This document shows, piece after piece, positions 33,183 to 42,713 of a stretch of DNA of 64,000 bases. Position 1 is the first letter of the stretch, and the number at the start of each line of letters is the position of its first letter. The stretch is taken from the NCBI RefSeq assembly GCF_024519455.1, contig NZ_JALJRY010000011.1, positions 186,001 to 250,000 of the forward strand, in the 5' to 3' direction. The translations under genes were made by a program, and so were the position numbers. This stretch comes from Streptomyces sp. STR69. GTDB lineage: Bacteria; Actinomycetota; Actinomycetes; Streptomycetales; Streptomycetaceae. The notes under the pieces are model-generated. The model saw only the letters and a list, made by a program, of their open reading frames with translations, did no database searches and was not told where the DNA came from.

Positions 33183-34043
33183 GTGCTGAAGGCGACCCTC
33201 CGGAGCTTCCTCGCGCACAAGGGAAGGCTGCTGCTGTCGGCCCTGGCCGTCGTGCTGTCCGTCGCGTTCGTGGCCGGCAGCCTGATCTTCTCCGACACGG
33301 TGACCAGCACCTTCGACCGGCTCTTCGCGTCCACGTCCGCCGATGTGACCGTGGAACCGAAGCAGGACCTCAAGTCCTCGGTGCCCACCGGCGCGACCGA
33401 GACCGTGCCCGCCGCGCTGGCCGGACAGGTGGCGAAGGTGGCCGGCGTCGCCGCGACGCACGCCGACGTGTCCGTGCAGAACATCGTGGTCGTCGACAGC
33501 AAGGACAAGTCGGTCGGGCCGACCACGGGCGCGCCCACCATCGCCACCGACTGGTACCTCACCGACCGCAGCCCGGTGAAACTGACCTCGGGCCACGCCC
33601 CGCAGGGCGCCGGCCAGGCCCTCCTGGACGCGGACACCGCCGACAACAAGCACGTGAAGATCGGCGACACGCTGACCGTGCAAGCGCAGCCCGGCAGCTT
33701 CAAGGTCGAGATCGTCGGCATCGCCACCTTCACCACCACCAACCCCGGTGCCGCGCTGGTCTTCCTCGACCCCGCCACCGCGAAGTCCCAGCTGCTGGGC
33801 GCCTCCGACCGCGCCACGAGCATCTCGGTGGACGCGGCGAAGGGTGTCGACGACGCCGTACTCAAGCAGCGGGTGGCCGCCGCGATCGGTTCGTCCGGCT
33901 CCTACGACATCAAGACCGCCGACGAGCAGGCCAAGTCGGCCGCCGCCGACCTGGGCGGCTTCCTCGACGTCATCAAATACGTGATGTTGGGCTTACCGAA
34001 GATCTTGAGTTCTGTTCTGCCCCCAGAAGCAGTTCCGGGATGA
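33183..34043 (+). pseudogene. FtsX-type ABC permease, truncated by island insertion
   Basis: GTG 33183. The first membrane helix (LLLSALAVVLSVAFVAGSLI) and the periplasmic MacB-like domain are intact up to GGFLDVIKYVMLG. There the normal continuation into the FtsX membrane block is lost at about 33993, and the frame runs 16 codons into foreign DNA. Full proteins of this family are about three times longer (two FtsX blocks). The rest of the gene is not found in the window. Confidence 0.88.
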
Positions 34044-35982
34044 CCCACGTCCTGATGGACATGGACGGCGCCCTCCAGGGACGGAAGGCCTCCCTGCCTT
34101 CGGCATCGGCCAGCACGCCCATGGCCTGCTCCCACAACCCGTTCCTGCTCCAGCGGTTCCAGTGGTTCCGGATGAGCGTCTGAGGTCCGTACACGTCGGG
34201 CATCTGCGACCACTGAAGCCCGGCACACGCCTTGTGCAGCAGTGCTTCCACCACCGTGCGGGGCTCGCTCTTGCGCAGCCGGGGGAAGAGATGGGCAACA
34301 GACTCCCACCCGTCATCGGTCAGGACGGGAACGGGCCTCTCCCGTTCCCGGAACCAGGCGGCCAAGGTGCAGGGTGCACCCTGCCGCCCGTTGGGGGCCT
34401 CCTCGGTGACCGTCACCGTGGTATCCAGCAGCTCCAGAAGCCGACGCTTCTGCGTCGGCGACAGGTTCCCCACCATCTGCCTGTGTGCCCGTTCCGCCAT
34501 CTCCATGAGGTCCCGCGCCCGATGGCCGGCAGCCTCGCATTCCGCCTGCCCCGCGGCCGTCTCTGCCTTCAGCCTCTCCAGGCTGGTCAGCTCCCGGTTC
34601 ATAGACCGGACTGCCGCAGCAGCGGCCTGCTCCGCGTCCGCGTCGCTCGCACCCTCGGCGATGGCCTCACGGATGGCCATGGACATGGTGAGGTTCTTCG
34701 CACGCCGAAGCGCCGTGATCCGCCTCTCCAGATCAGCAATCCGCTCAGCGTGGTCGATATTCTTGCCCTGGTTGATACTTATCCAGTCGGAAGCCACCTT
34801 GCGCAGGTGCTCCTTGTCACCCAATGCGGCAGAGAACGTGCTCCACATCGCCGCCTCGGTGACCTCGGCCTCAAGGAAGTTGCACGTGCAGCCAGGACCT
34901 CCGGCCGAGGCGGACCCATTGCACCGGTATCCCGCAGTCCTGCCGTTGGACAGGTGACCGGTGTAGTGATGTCCGCACAGTGAGATCATGCGCCCACTCA
35001 GCAAGTACACGCGCCCCCGACTGACGGGAGGGCCTTTTTTGGCGAGGTCTACCGCTGCCTCCAGCTCTGCGACTTCCTCCGGCGTGAAGACGGGGGGCAG
35101 CTCAATCACGACGGACTCGCCGTACATCGGGTTGCCGTCACGGTCGAGCTTCGCCTTGGATGTCTTCCGAAAGACGATGCGCGACCTGAGAACCGCGTCC
35201 CCAAGCAAGACGTGCTGAAGGTTCTCGCCCGTCCAGCGCTTGCCGCTCTTGGTGAAGAGCCCCTCTCCGTTGAGGATGGCCGCCGTGTCCGACCAATTCA
35301 GTTGCTGAACAAAGACCTTGCGTCCGCGTCGAAGGGTCGGGAGGTCTGCCGCCTTGAGACCGAGTCGGGACTCTCCCTTGACGCCCTGATTCAGCACCTC
35401 ATACCCCGTGGGGACGAAGCCTCCGGTGTAGCCGCCGTCTTCGGCCTTTTCCTGGAGACCAGCCTGGGTGCGATCGCGGATCGTCTCGCGCTCGTCTTCG
35501 GCCTTGTCCGCGTCCTTGCGCATCCTGGACCGGCCTTCGGCCGTGCTGTTGTCGTAGTCCCCCTTGACCACGCTGGTGTATACGCCCAGGTCCTCAAGTT
35601 CCCAGACCCAGGGCCAGAAGGCCCGGTCCCGGCGGCCGATGGCTCGCGCTTCGGCGACGCACACAAGGTCAAAGGGTGTATCACGCCGTCGGCCCGCCTC
35701 CATGAGGCGAGCCAGGTCAGGACGCTCGTGCGCCTCCAGGCTTCCGCTGAAGCCGCCGTCGGCGTAGATCCCGACGAGGGCGTGCCCCTTCTTCGCGAGG
35801 TGCTTCAGGACTCGCTTGAGGGTGTACGACAGGCCGTATCCTTTCTTCTGGTCCTCGGTGGACACCCGGAGGTAGGCCACGGCCCGCAGCTGCCCGGGAC
35901 TTGGCACCTGGAAGACCACACCGATCTCGTCCAAGATTGCCTGAAGCTCACTGTTGTCCGGGTTCGTGAGAACCTGATGCAT
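33973..35982 (-). CDS. Large serine recombinase with IS5-type C-terminal domain
   Basis: 669 aa, ATG 35982. Resolvase domain with nucleophile Ser41 in AVAYLRVSTEDQ, then FSGSLEAHERPDLARLMEAG; the usual DRLSR box is EARAIGR. Recombinase domain at about 180-300; zinc ribbon in MISLCGHHYTG, YRCNG, GCTC; coiled coil about 430-510. The last part (about 545-625: LTDDGWESVAHLFPR, WSQMPDVYGPQTLIRNHWNR) looks like the DUF4096 N-domain of IS5 transposases. It is the likely integrase of the island and lies at its left end. Its last seven codons lie in host DNA. Confidence 0.88.
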   Translation of the reverse strand: MHQVLTNPDNSELQAILDEIGVVFQVPSPGQLRAVAYLRVSTEDQKKGYGLSYTLKRVLKHLAKKGHALVGIYADGGFSGSLEAHERPDLARLMEAGRRRDTPFDLVCVAEARAIGRRDRAFWPWVWELEDLGVYTSVVKGDYDNSTAEGRSRMRKDADKAEDERETIRDRTQAGLQEKAEDGGYTGGFVPTGYEVLNQGVKGESRLGLKAADLPTLRRGRKVFVQQLNWSDTAAILNGEGLFTKSGKRWTGENLQHVLLGDAVLRSRIVFRKTSKAKLDRDGNPMYGESVVIELPPVFTPEEVAELEAAVDLAKKGPPVSRGRVYLLSGRMISLCGHHYTGHLSNGRTAGYRCNGSASAGGPGCTCNFLEAEVTEAAMWSTFSAALGDKEHLRKVASDWISINQGKNIDHAERIADLERRITALRRAKNLTMSMAIREAIAEGASDADAEQAAAAAVRSMNRELTSLERLKAETAAGQAECEAAGHRARDLMEMAERAHRQMVGNLSPTQKRRLLELLDTTVTVTEEAPNGRQGAPCTLAAWFRERERPVPVLTDDGWESVAHLFPRLRKSEPRTVVEALLHKACAGLQWSQMPDVYGPQTLIRNHWNRWSRNGLWEQAMGVLADAEGREAFRPWRAPSMSIRTWVIPELLLGAEQNSRSSVSPTSRI
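33988..33998. other. Left junction of the genomic island (attL)
   Basis: The host reading frame ...DVIKYVMLG breaks around ATGTTGGGCTT|ACCG. The serine recombinase gene on the other strand ends across this point, using a host-derived TGA at 33973-33975. The core dinucleotide cannot be set without the empty site. Confidence 0.7.
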
Positions 35983-36203
35983 GTCAGAAGCTGTTTTCTT
36001 TTCGATCTTGAGCGGTGGCGGTCGAACGCGGATTCCCGGTCGGGTGATCCTTTCGTGGCCAGGGCATGAAGTCGGGGCCTCCTGAACAGCTCGTGGGTGT
36101 CGAATCCATAGAGCAACAGAAGGCCTGTGTGCTGCAGTCTTCCGTGTCGATGGCTGGGCGGTCCAACTCGGCCGCTCCAACGTGTGATTGCCTCGCGCAC
36201 GTG

Positions 36204-36480
36204 TACGGCAACGCCGCCGACCGGCCCGAACGTCAGCGCCGGTACCCGACGGACATGTCGGACGCGGAGTGGGCCGAGGTCCAGCCGCTGCTGCCGGTAC
36301 CGGGCTGGATGCGCGGGCGGGGCGGCCGGCCGGCCGGAGGGATACTGCCACCACACGCTGCTGGACGCGATCCGCTACCTCGTGGACAACGGCATCAAGT
36401 GGGCGTGCCGGCCGGCTTCCCACCGTGGGACCGGACGTATGCCTTCTTCCGCCGTTGGCGCGACCACGCCCTGGTCAGAG
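36204..36480 (+). pseudogene. IS5-family transposase N-terminal remnant
   Basis: DUF4096 domain: YPTDMSDAEWAEVQPLLPVP, then in another frame LLDAIRYLVDNGIKWACRP, then back to FPPWDRTYAFFRRWRDHALV. Two frameshifts near 36340 and 36410, and truncation at about 36480 by the next element. Nothing recognisable between 35983 and 36203. Confidence 0.75.
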
Positions 36481-36509
36481 GGGCCTTGACCCGGAATGTT
36501 GGACACGGG

Positions 36510-37105
36510 CTATGCGGCTTGGGCCAGGGTAGTTGATGTCGTGTCGAGGGTTGCCTCGTAGGCGATGGGACTGCTTTGTCCGAGGCGGGAGTGGCGGCGT
36601 CGCGTGTTGTAGCGGTTGAGCCGCCGAAAAGGGTCGAGTCGGGCCTGGTGCTCGTCCGGCCAGCTCTTTCGGCCTTGGAGCGTCTCGCGTTTGAAGGTCG
36701 CGTTGAAGGACTCGGCGAGTACGTTGTCCGCGCCGGACCAGACCGCGCTCATGCTCCTCCGTATCCCTGCTGGCCTGCATGCTTCGGCGAATGCCCTGCT
36801 CGTGTACCGGGCTCCGTGGTCGGTATGCATGATCGATCCGGCGAGGCTGCCACGGGTGCGGAGCCCTGCGGCCAGAGCATCAGTGACGAGGTCCGCGCGC
36901 ATGTGGTCGGCGATCGCCCAGCCGGCCAGGCGGCGCGAAGCGAGGTCGACGACGGTCGCCAGGTAGCAGAACTTCCCGCCGTCGATGGGCAGGTAGGTGA
37001 TGTCGCCGATGTACTTCGTGTTCGGGGTATAGGCGGTGAAGTTGCGGCCGATCAGGTCCGGAGCCCTGGCCGCGGCCGGGTCGCGGACGGTGGTGCGGTG
37101 CCGAC
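36510..37105 (-). pseudogene. IS3-family transposase (OrfB), 5' truncated
   Basis: Open from about 37105: IGRNFTAYTPNTKYIGDITY (first catalytic Asp), LATVVDLASRRLAGWAIADH, HTDHGARYTSRAFAEA (second Asp), NVLAESFNATFKRETL (Glu). The whole DDE core is present but the N-terminal HTH half and OrfA are gone. It abuts the IS4 remnant in the same direction. Confidence 0.8.
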
Positions 37106-37620
37106 CTCCACCAGGCAGGCCATCCGCACCTGGGGAAAGGAGCTCTTGCCGGGGCCGCGGCTGTTTCCGGGGCGTGCGAAGGCAGCCTCATTGGCCGGAC
37201 TGTCGGCGACGTCCCAGCAGGTCCCGTCCACCGCCAGCAGTCGCAGCCCGCGCCAGAAGGAGCCCGGGGTGGCTTCGCCACCCATCGGTTTCGCGGTCGT
37301 GGTGAACAGCACCCGCAGCGGGTCTGGACCCAGCCGCTGCCGGGCCCTGAACAGCGACGACTTCGCCGGGACACGCCAGGCGCCCAGCAGTCCCAGGCCC
37401 CGCAGTCCCTCGACCAGATGCCGCATCACGTCCAGATACGGAGCCGGCGAGAACAAGGCCAGCCCCAGCACGAAATACACCACCAGCCGGGCCGGGAGCA
37501 GGCGCTTGCGTAGCTCCGCACGACCGCACGCAGCCACCACCCGATCCACCAGACCTGGCGGATACACCCAGGTCAGCAGGCCTAAAACCGATAACTCAGA
37601 GACACTTGCAGCCCCCCCGG
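37105..37620 (-). pseudogene. IS4-family transposase N-terminal remnant
   Basis: About 170 residues: LSVLGLLTWVYPPGLVDRVV, LPARLVVYFVLGLALFSPAP, VPAKSSLFRARQRLGPDPLR, LLAVDGTCWDVADSPANEAA (first catalytic Asp). It is the IS4 N-terminal domain plus the start of the DDE fold, cut by the IS3 element at about 37105. The N-terminal border is unclear. Confidence 0.75.
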
Positions 37621-37804
37621 GACACTGCACAGCAGCGTACGCCCGCAAGCTAGCGCAACGGCATGACTCTGTTGGTGATCTTGTGTGCCTATGCGGTGGC
37701 GGTGCAGAGGGCGTGGAAGCGTGTTGATCGGCGTCGGGCGGGTGTCGGGTCGGCGATCCAGCCGGCGACACAGATGAGGTTGCATGCGTCCGTCGTCAGG
37801 ACGA

Positions 37805-38365
37805 CGGACTGGACGACCAGCCGATCGAGCACCTCGCCCTCGACGATCCCGTCCCCCACGCAGACACCCTCGACTGCGTCCAGTGCGAAGCCTCCGGCGC
37901 AGACGGACAGCCTGTTCCACAGCAACCGCTCGCCCGGGGTACACAGCTCATAACTCCAGTCGATCGTCCCGCGCAGCGTGCGCTGATACGGCAACGCGGC
38001 CGGACCCCGGCTGGTGAGCAACGCGAACCGGTCCCCCACCCGGTCCGCCAACTGATCGCCGGTGAGGGCACGCAACCGGGACGCGGCGAGCTCGATCGCC
38101 AGCGACAGCCCGTCCAGATCGGCGCACAGCCGACGGACCCGCTCCCGATTCGCCTCGCTGACCTGGAACCCCGGCCGGACCGCGACGGCCCGATCCTGCA
38201 ACAGGCTCACCGCCTCCTCCAGAGAGAGCGGAGGAACCGCGAGGACATGCTCACCCGTGATGTCCAGCGCGTGACGCCTCGTCGCCAGGACATACAGCTC
38301 GGGGACGGCCGACAGCAGCGCCCTCGTCAACTCGGCGCAGGCCCGGGTGGGGTTCCAAAAGCCCC
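37805..38365 (-). pseudogene. AfsR/NB-ARC-type regulator fragment
   Basis: A middle piece of a large STAND ATPase regulator: LYVLATRRHALDITGEHVLA, LSLEEAVSLLQDRAVAVRPG, LCADLDGLSLAIELAASRLR (GLPLA motif), LRGTIDWSYELCTPGERLLW. Both ends are missing; IS DNA lies on each side, and the frame runs on meaninglessly to 37689. Confidence 0.8.
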
Positions 38366-38376
38366 GCACGGGGCAG

Positions 38377-39532
38377 TGAGCTGGGCGTTCGCCACCTGTC
38401 GTGTTCTTCTTCAAGCGGTGTTGCGGTACTCGTGGATGAGTCCGCCGAGGACCTTGTGGCGATGGACGCGCTGGGCAGGGAAGGGAATAACGTCGGGGTC
38501 GTCGGCGGGGGCGCGCAGGTACAGTGCCCGGTGGGGCCTGCCGGTGTTGTAGTGCGCGCCGTACTCGATGAGCACGTGCCGGGCGTGCTGCTCGTTGTAG
38601 AGAAGTATCCGGTCGGTGCACTCGGCTCGCACGCTGCGTATGAACCTCTCGGCGTGGGCGTTCATCTTCGGTGCCTGTGGCGCGGTCTTGAGGATCTCGA
38701 TGCCGTCGACGGTGAAGACGGCATCGAAGGCCTGGGTGTAGCGGCTGTCGCGGTCGCGAAGGAGGTATCGGAAGCCGGACGCCCGTTCGCCGAGGCCGGC
38801 GAGGAGGTTGCGGGCGAGCTGGGTGGCCCAGGCCGCGGTCGGGTGGGCGGTGACACCGAGGATGTACACGGTGCGGCTGCCGACCTCCATGACGAAGAAG
38901 GCGTACAGCCTGCTCAGGCCCGCGGTGTCCACATGGAAGAAGTCGGCGGCGAGCAGACCGCCGGCCTGGGCACGCACGAACTCGCGCCAGGTCGGGGCGC
39001 CTCGGCTTCGCCGGGGTGCGGGGCCGAGACCGGCGCTGCGCAGGATGCGGCGGACGGTGGACGCGCCGACGCGGTGCCCGAGGCGTCGCAGCTCGCCCTG
39101 GATGCGGGTCGAGCCCCAGACCGGGTTCTCCCGGGCCAGGCGCAGGATCAGGCCGGTGATCTCCTCGGGGACAGGCGGCCGGCCCGTGCGCGCGGGCTTC
39201 TGCCTCCACTTCCAGCGCACCAGTCGGCGGTGCCAGGACAGCAGCGTGGCGGGGGTGACCAGGCGGTGTCGGCGCAGCGGGCCCGGCAGGTGCCGGGCGA
39301 GTGCGGCAAGCACGGCGCGCTCCGGCCAGGTCAGCCGCGGCCGAACGCCGAGCCGACGGCGCAGCACCGTGTTCTCATGGCGCAGTGCCAGCAACTCGAC
39401 GTCCTTGGCGTCCTCCGATCGCGACAGCCACAGGAGCAGTCCAAGGAGCCTGAGGAAGACCAGGTAGAGCATGCGCAGAGCCACGCAGCCCGAGCTTGCC
39501 ATGATCGACTGTACTCACAAAATGCCTGCTCA
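38377..39532 (-). mobile_element. Complete insertion sequence with rve-type transposase
   Basis: About 1.16 kb. Imperfect terminal repeats start TGAGCtGG at 38377 and, inverted, TGAGCaGG ending at 39532. It holds one full transposase gene. It separates the NB-ARC fragment from a LacI fragment, so it probably inserted among already decayed genes. No clear target duplication. Confidence 0.65.
38411..39502 (-). CDS. Transposase, integrase-core (IS3/IS481 superfamily)
   Basis: 363 aa, intact. HTH region with VLRRRLGVRPRLTWPERAVL and RPPVPEEITGLILRLARENP, GSTRIQGELRRLGHRVGAST. DDE residues: LLAADFFHVDTAGLSRLYAF (D), LLRDRDSRYTQAFDAVF (D), MNAHAERFIRSVRAECTDRI (E). Single-frame gene, unlike classical IS3 with OrfA/OrfB. 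ATG 39502; ATG 39469 is an alternative start. Confidence 0.88.
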   Translation of the reverse strand: MASSGCVALRMLYLVFLRLLGLLLWLSRSEDAKDVELLALRHENTVLRRRLGVRPRLTWPERAVLAALARHLPGPLRRHRLVTPATLLSWHRRLVRWKWRQKPARTGRPPVPEEITGLILRLARENPVWGSTRIQGELRRLGHRVGASTVRRILRSAGLGPAPRRSRGAPTWREFVRAQAGGLLAADFFHVDTAGLSRLYAFFVMEVGSRTVYILGVTAHPTAAWATQLARNLLAGLGERASGFRYLLRDRDSRYTQAFDAVFTVDGIEILKTAPQAPKMNAHAERFIRSVRAECTDRILLYNEQHARHVLIEYGAHYNTGRPHRALYLRAPADDPDVIPFPAQRVHRHKVLGGLIHEYRNTA

Positions 39533-39549
39533 GGAGCGGTACGTTAGTT

Positions 39550-39945
39550 ATGGCACCCTACAGGCTGATCCGGCGGGCCACGCAAGCCGCGGGCCTGCCC
39601 GACTGCTCGACACTCGTCCTGCCCGGCACCCTCGACACCGCCGAGGAGCGGCTACGGGCGTTCCGTACCGAACACCCCAACGTCACAGCCGTCCTCGCCT
39701 ACAACGACGACCTCGCCCTCGTCACGCTCGCCGCGATGCGGCGCCTCGGACTGCGGGCACCGGACGACCTCGCCGTCATCGGGTTCGACGACACCCCGCA
39801 CGGAGCGCTCTTCTCGCCCGCTCTCACCACCGTGCACATCGACGCGGAGGCCATCGGCCGCGACGCCGCACGCACCGCGCTGGGCCTGCCGCCGGCGGAC
39901 ACCGCGTCGCGACCGGCTCGGGTGATCGTCCGAGAATCCGGATAA
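39550..39945 (+). pseudogene. LacI-family regulator, C-terminal half only
   Basis: PBP-like effector domain: TLDTAEERLRAFRTEHPNVT, AVLAYNDDLALVTLAAMRRL, LRAPDDLAVIGFDDTPHGAL, TTVHIDAEAIGRDAARTALG. The HTH and first half are missing, removed on the side of the insertion sequence. Confidence 0.85.
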
Positions 39946-40075
39946 ACCCGCGTATGTTTCCCCGTGATCTTGGACACTCGACAAGTTTCGCCGCGAGGGC
40001 GTGTTGATGCCGTTGCCTGGTCCCGGTTGGGTTCGGCAGTCGCACTGGTGGAGTGTCGGTATTCGAGAGTTGCAG

Positions 40076-40225
40076 TATTCGCCCGCAGGGCGAGCAGGCC
40101 CGCATCCCGCCCGGTCACGTCAGCGGTGACAAGGCGTACGACTCTCGCCGTAACAGGCGCTGTCTGCGCGAAGACGGATCAAGCACGCAATCCCGGAGCC
40201 GAGGGACCACAGGGCGAACACTTGT
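40076..40225 (+). pseudogene. IS5-family transposase relic (left copy)
   Basis: RPGHVSGDKAYDSRRNRRCL is the second-Asp region of IS5 transposases. After a one-base shift the next frame reads IKHAIPEPRD, the expected continuation. The first 57 bases (40076-40132) recur at 50301-50357. Confidence 0.65.
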
Positions 40226-40237
40226 GCGCACCTGTGG

Positions 40238-40573
40238 TTAGCGAGGAGCTGTATCACCCGGAGGCTCTGCTCCCAGGAGGGCGAGCAGCCCGGGGAATCT
40301 CTTCTCGATGTCCGCGCGTCGTAGACGGATGCCCTTGCGGTTGCCGTAGTCGATCTCGTCAATGAGACCTGCCTCGCGCAGGACACGGAAGTGGTGGGTC
40401 TGGGTCTGCTTCGAGATCGGAAGATCGAACGAGTTGCAGCCCCGCTCATTGTCGCTGCGGTCGGCGGCCAACTGCGTCAACACCGAACGACGGTGCTCGT
40501 CGGCGAGGGCGCGAAACACCGCACCCAGATCGAGCGCATCGGCCTCCGGGCCGACCAGGTTCTTCCCGGTCAC
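40238..40573 (-). CDS. ArsR-type winged-helix regulator, copy 1
   Basis: 111 aa, GTG 40573. FRALADEHRRSVLTQLAADR, a lone Cys in NERGCNSFDLPISKQTQTHH, HFRVLREAGLIDEIDYGNRK, GIRLRRADIEKRFPGLLALL. No metal-site Cys pair, so the conserved Cys (also in copy 2) may sense redox or an electrophile; this is inference. Its promoter and that of the divergent monooxygenase share two palindromes. Autorepression is likely. Confidence 0.85.
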   Translation of the reverse strand: MTGKNLVGPEADALDLGAVFRALADEHRRSVLTQLAADRSDNERGCNSFDLPISKQTQTHHFRVLREAGLIDEIDYGNRKGIRLRRADIEKRFPGLLALLGAEPPGDTAPR

Positions 40574-40588
40574 GCGGCACCCCCTTCA

Positions 40589-40610
40589 GGTACGACTTGC
40601 ATCATACCTT
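40589..40610. promoter_or_regulatory. Operator 1 (ArsR regulon palindrome)
   Basis: AGGTACGA-cttgca-TCATACCT; one mismatch between arms. 16 bases before the copy-1 regulator start. Confidence 0.8.
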
Positions 40611-40624
40611 AAGGATGCGCTCCA

Positions 40625-40652
40625 CCAAGGTACGAAATATTTCGTACCTTGG
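40625..40652. promoter_or_regulatory. Operator 2 (ArsR regulon palindrome)
   Basis: Perfect 28-bp palindrome; half-site CCAAGGTACGAAAT. Centre is 39 bases from operator 1. Lies upstream of the FAD monooxygenase at 40745. Confidence 0.85.
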
Positions 40653-40744
40653 TTCGATTGCGCTGCCCCGTGCCGCCGCGCCCTGAGACCCGTCCCCGGC
40701 ACTCGCCGGGGATCTGGTCATCGACACTCCGAGAGGTCATCGTC

Positions 40745-41986
40745 ATGAAGAAGCCCGAGGTGCTGATAGTCGGTGCCGGAATCGCAGGGCCCGCACTCGC
40801 GTACTGGCTCTCCCGGAATGGCTACCGGCCGACGGTCGTCGAACATGCCCGGCAATTGCGCTCCGGTGGTGGCCCGATCGTCGTGAAGGGGCCCGCGATC
40901 CCGGTCGCCGACCGCATGGGCATCCTCCCGCAGCTCCGCGGGCTCGCCACCCGCAATCGGTCACTGACCCTGCTCGACCCCAGCGGCAGGCGAATCCTGC
41001 AACTCCCGCTTACCTCGGACGAGACGCCGACGGTCGAGGTGACCCGAGCCGACCTGTCCGAGGTGCTCCACCGGTCGACGCAGACCGAGGCCGAGTTCTT
41101 GTTCGACGACACGGTCACCGCTCTCGACCAGGACGGAGATGGGGTCGACGTCACCTTCCGGCGGTCCGCGCCGCGGCGCTTCGACTTGGTAGTCGGTGCC
41201 GACGGGATGCACTCCACCGTACGGCGCCTGGTATTCGGACCCGAGCGGCAGTTCGTGAGCGACCTGGGCCTGTACGGCGCGACCGTGCCGCTGGAACCCA
41301 ACACCATCGAGGGCCCGAGCGAGATGACGATGCTGACTGTGCCGAACCGCATGCTGGTCGTCCACCCCTCGCGGACCACTCCGCTCGCGATCTTCACCTT
41401 CCGGGCCGCACAGCCGGCGCCCCACGACCGCAAGAACATCGCCCTTCACAAGCAGACCGTGGCCGACGCCTACGCCGACGTGCGGTGGTGGCGGGCACCG
41501 GAACTCGTGGCGGCGTTCCTCGACCACCCGGCTCCGTTCCTCGACCCCCTGACCACCATCCGGGTGCCCTCGTGGTCCCGCGGACGGGTCGTACTGCTCG
41601 GGGACGCGGCGGCGACAGCCCTGCTGGGTGACGGGTCCAGCATGGCGATGGCGGGCGCGTACGCCCTTGCAGAAGAGCTCGCCACCCATCCCGGTGATCA
41701 CGCCCGCGCCTTCGCCGCCTACGAGTCGCGGCTCCGCCGTGAGGTAGGTCCGCGGCAGCGACGCGTCGGTCTGCTCTCCAGGCTCATGGTGCCCCGCACC
41801 CGGCCGGGCCTCGCGGCGCGCAACGCGGTGGGCCGCGCGGTCGGTCGCACGAACCGGATCGCCTCTCGCGAAGCCGCGAACCGGTGGACCGAGTCCGCAC
41901 CGGCCGGTCACCGGTCGGTGCGCAGCTCCGCGGTAGCTCTCAGCCGGGTCGGCGCCGCCATGTCCGACGAGCCCGGCTCGGCGTAG
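40745..41986 (+). CDS. FAD-dependent monooxygenase, copy 1 (PHBH/TetX fold)
   Basis: 413 aa, ATG 40745 with GAGAGGT upstream. Dinucleotide site VLIVGAGIAGPALAYWLSRN, second FAD/NADPH motif DLVVGADGMHSTVRRLVFGP, and RVVLLGDAAATALLGDGSSM (GD motif binding the FAD ribityl). Group A flavin hydroxylase that uses NAD(P)H and O2; relatives inactivate antibiotics (TetX, Rox) or tailor aromatic compounds. Substrate unknown. Paralogue of the gene at 46502-47647. Confidence 0.9.
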   Translation: MKKPEVLIVGAGIAGPALAYWLSRNGYRPTVVEHARQLRSGGGPIVVKGPAIPVADRMGILPQLRGLATRNRSLTLLDPSGRRILQLPLTSDETPTVEVTRADLSEVLHRSTQTEAEFLFDDTVTALDQDGDGVDVTFRRSAPRRFDLVVGADGMHSTVRRLVFGPERQFVSDLGLYGATVPLEPNTIEGPSEMTMLTVPNRMLVVHPSRTTPLAIFTFRAAQPAPHDRKNIALHKQTVADAYADVRWWRAPELVAAFLDHPAPFLDPLTTIRVPSWSRGRVVLLGDAAATALLGDGSSMAMAGAYALAEELATHPGDHARAFAAYESRLRREVGPRQRRVGLLSRLMVPRTRPGLAARNAVGRAVGRTNRIASREAANRWTESAPAGHRSVRSSAVALSRVGAAMSDEPGSA

Positions 41987-42047
41987 TAGGTCATCGCCGA
42001 TGCGGGGAGTCGCTTGAACTGGGGGGTCTCCACCCGCAAGTCCGTGA

Positions 42048-42713
42048 CTACGACTTGTCCGCGACGCCGGCCCAGAGGTTCCTGACGTGCCCGATGTGCC
42101 GCGCGACGAGAGCTTCCAATTTCTCGCGATCTCCCGACAGCGCCAGGTCGATCATCTCGCTGTGTTCTTCGGCGTTCCGACCCAGAATGCCCGCGCGCGC
42201 GACGGCATCGAGACCGTAGAGCCGACTCCGGTTGCGAAGGTCCCGGACGATGCGAACGACCTCGGAGTTGCCGGCCAGTGACAGGAAGTGGGCGTGGAAC
42301 TCAGTGTCGAGCTCGATGAATCTGACGAGGTCGCTCGCGGCGGCCGCTCGGACGATCCCCTCGGCTCCGGGGCGCAGCCCCTCGAGATTCGCCGCGACTG
42401 CCGAGTCCCGGGCCAAGGACGCGACGAGCCCCATCGTCGGCACCTCTAGCATCAACCGGACCTGCGCGAACTCGTCGAGCTGTTCTTCGCTCAGGTCGGT
42501 CACGCGGAAGCCCTTGTTGCGCTGCACCTCGACCAGTCCCTCACGGACGAGGTCGAGGATCGCCTCACGCACCGGGGTCGCCGACACCCCGAACATCTCG
42601 CCGAGCGTCGGTGCCGAGTAGACGATGCCAGGACGCAGCTGCCCCGCGATCAGCGCGGCACGCAGCGCGGCCGAGACCTGTTCCCGCGATTGCCGGCTGC
42701 CGGCCGGCGAAGT
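42048..42713 (-). pseudogene. GntR/FadR-type regulator lacking a start
   Basis: Winged HTH (REQVSAALRAALIAGQLRPG, TLGEMFGVSATPVREAILDL) and FCD ligand domain (FAQVRLMLEVPTMGLVASLA, LVRFIELDTEFHAHFLSLAG, RNAEEHSEMIDLALSGDREK) are well kept. The frame opens after a TGA at 42714-42716, and no ATG, GTG or TTG precedes the HTH; ATG 42596 would delete most of the HTH. Its 5' end is fused to an ornithine cyclodeaminase remnant in another frame. Probably inactive. Confidence 0.7.
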
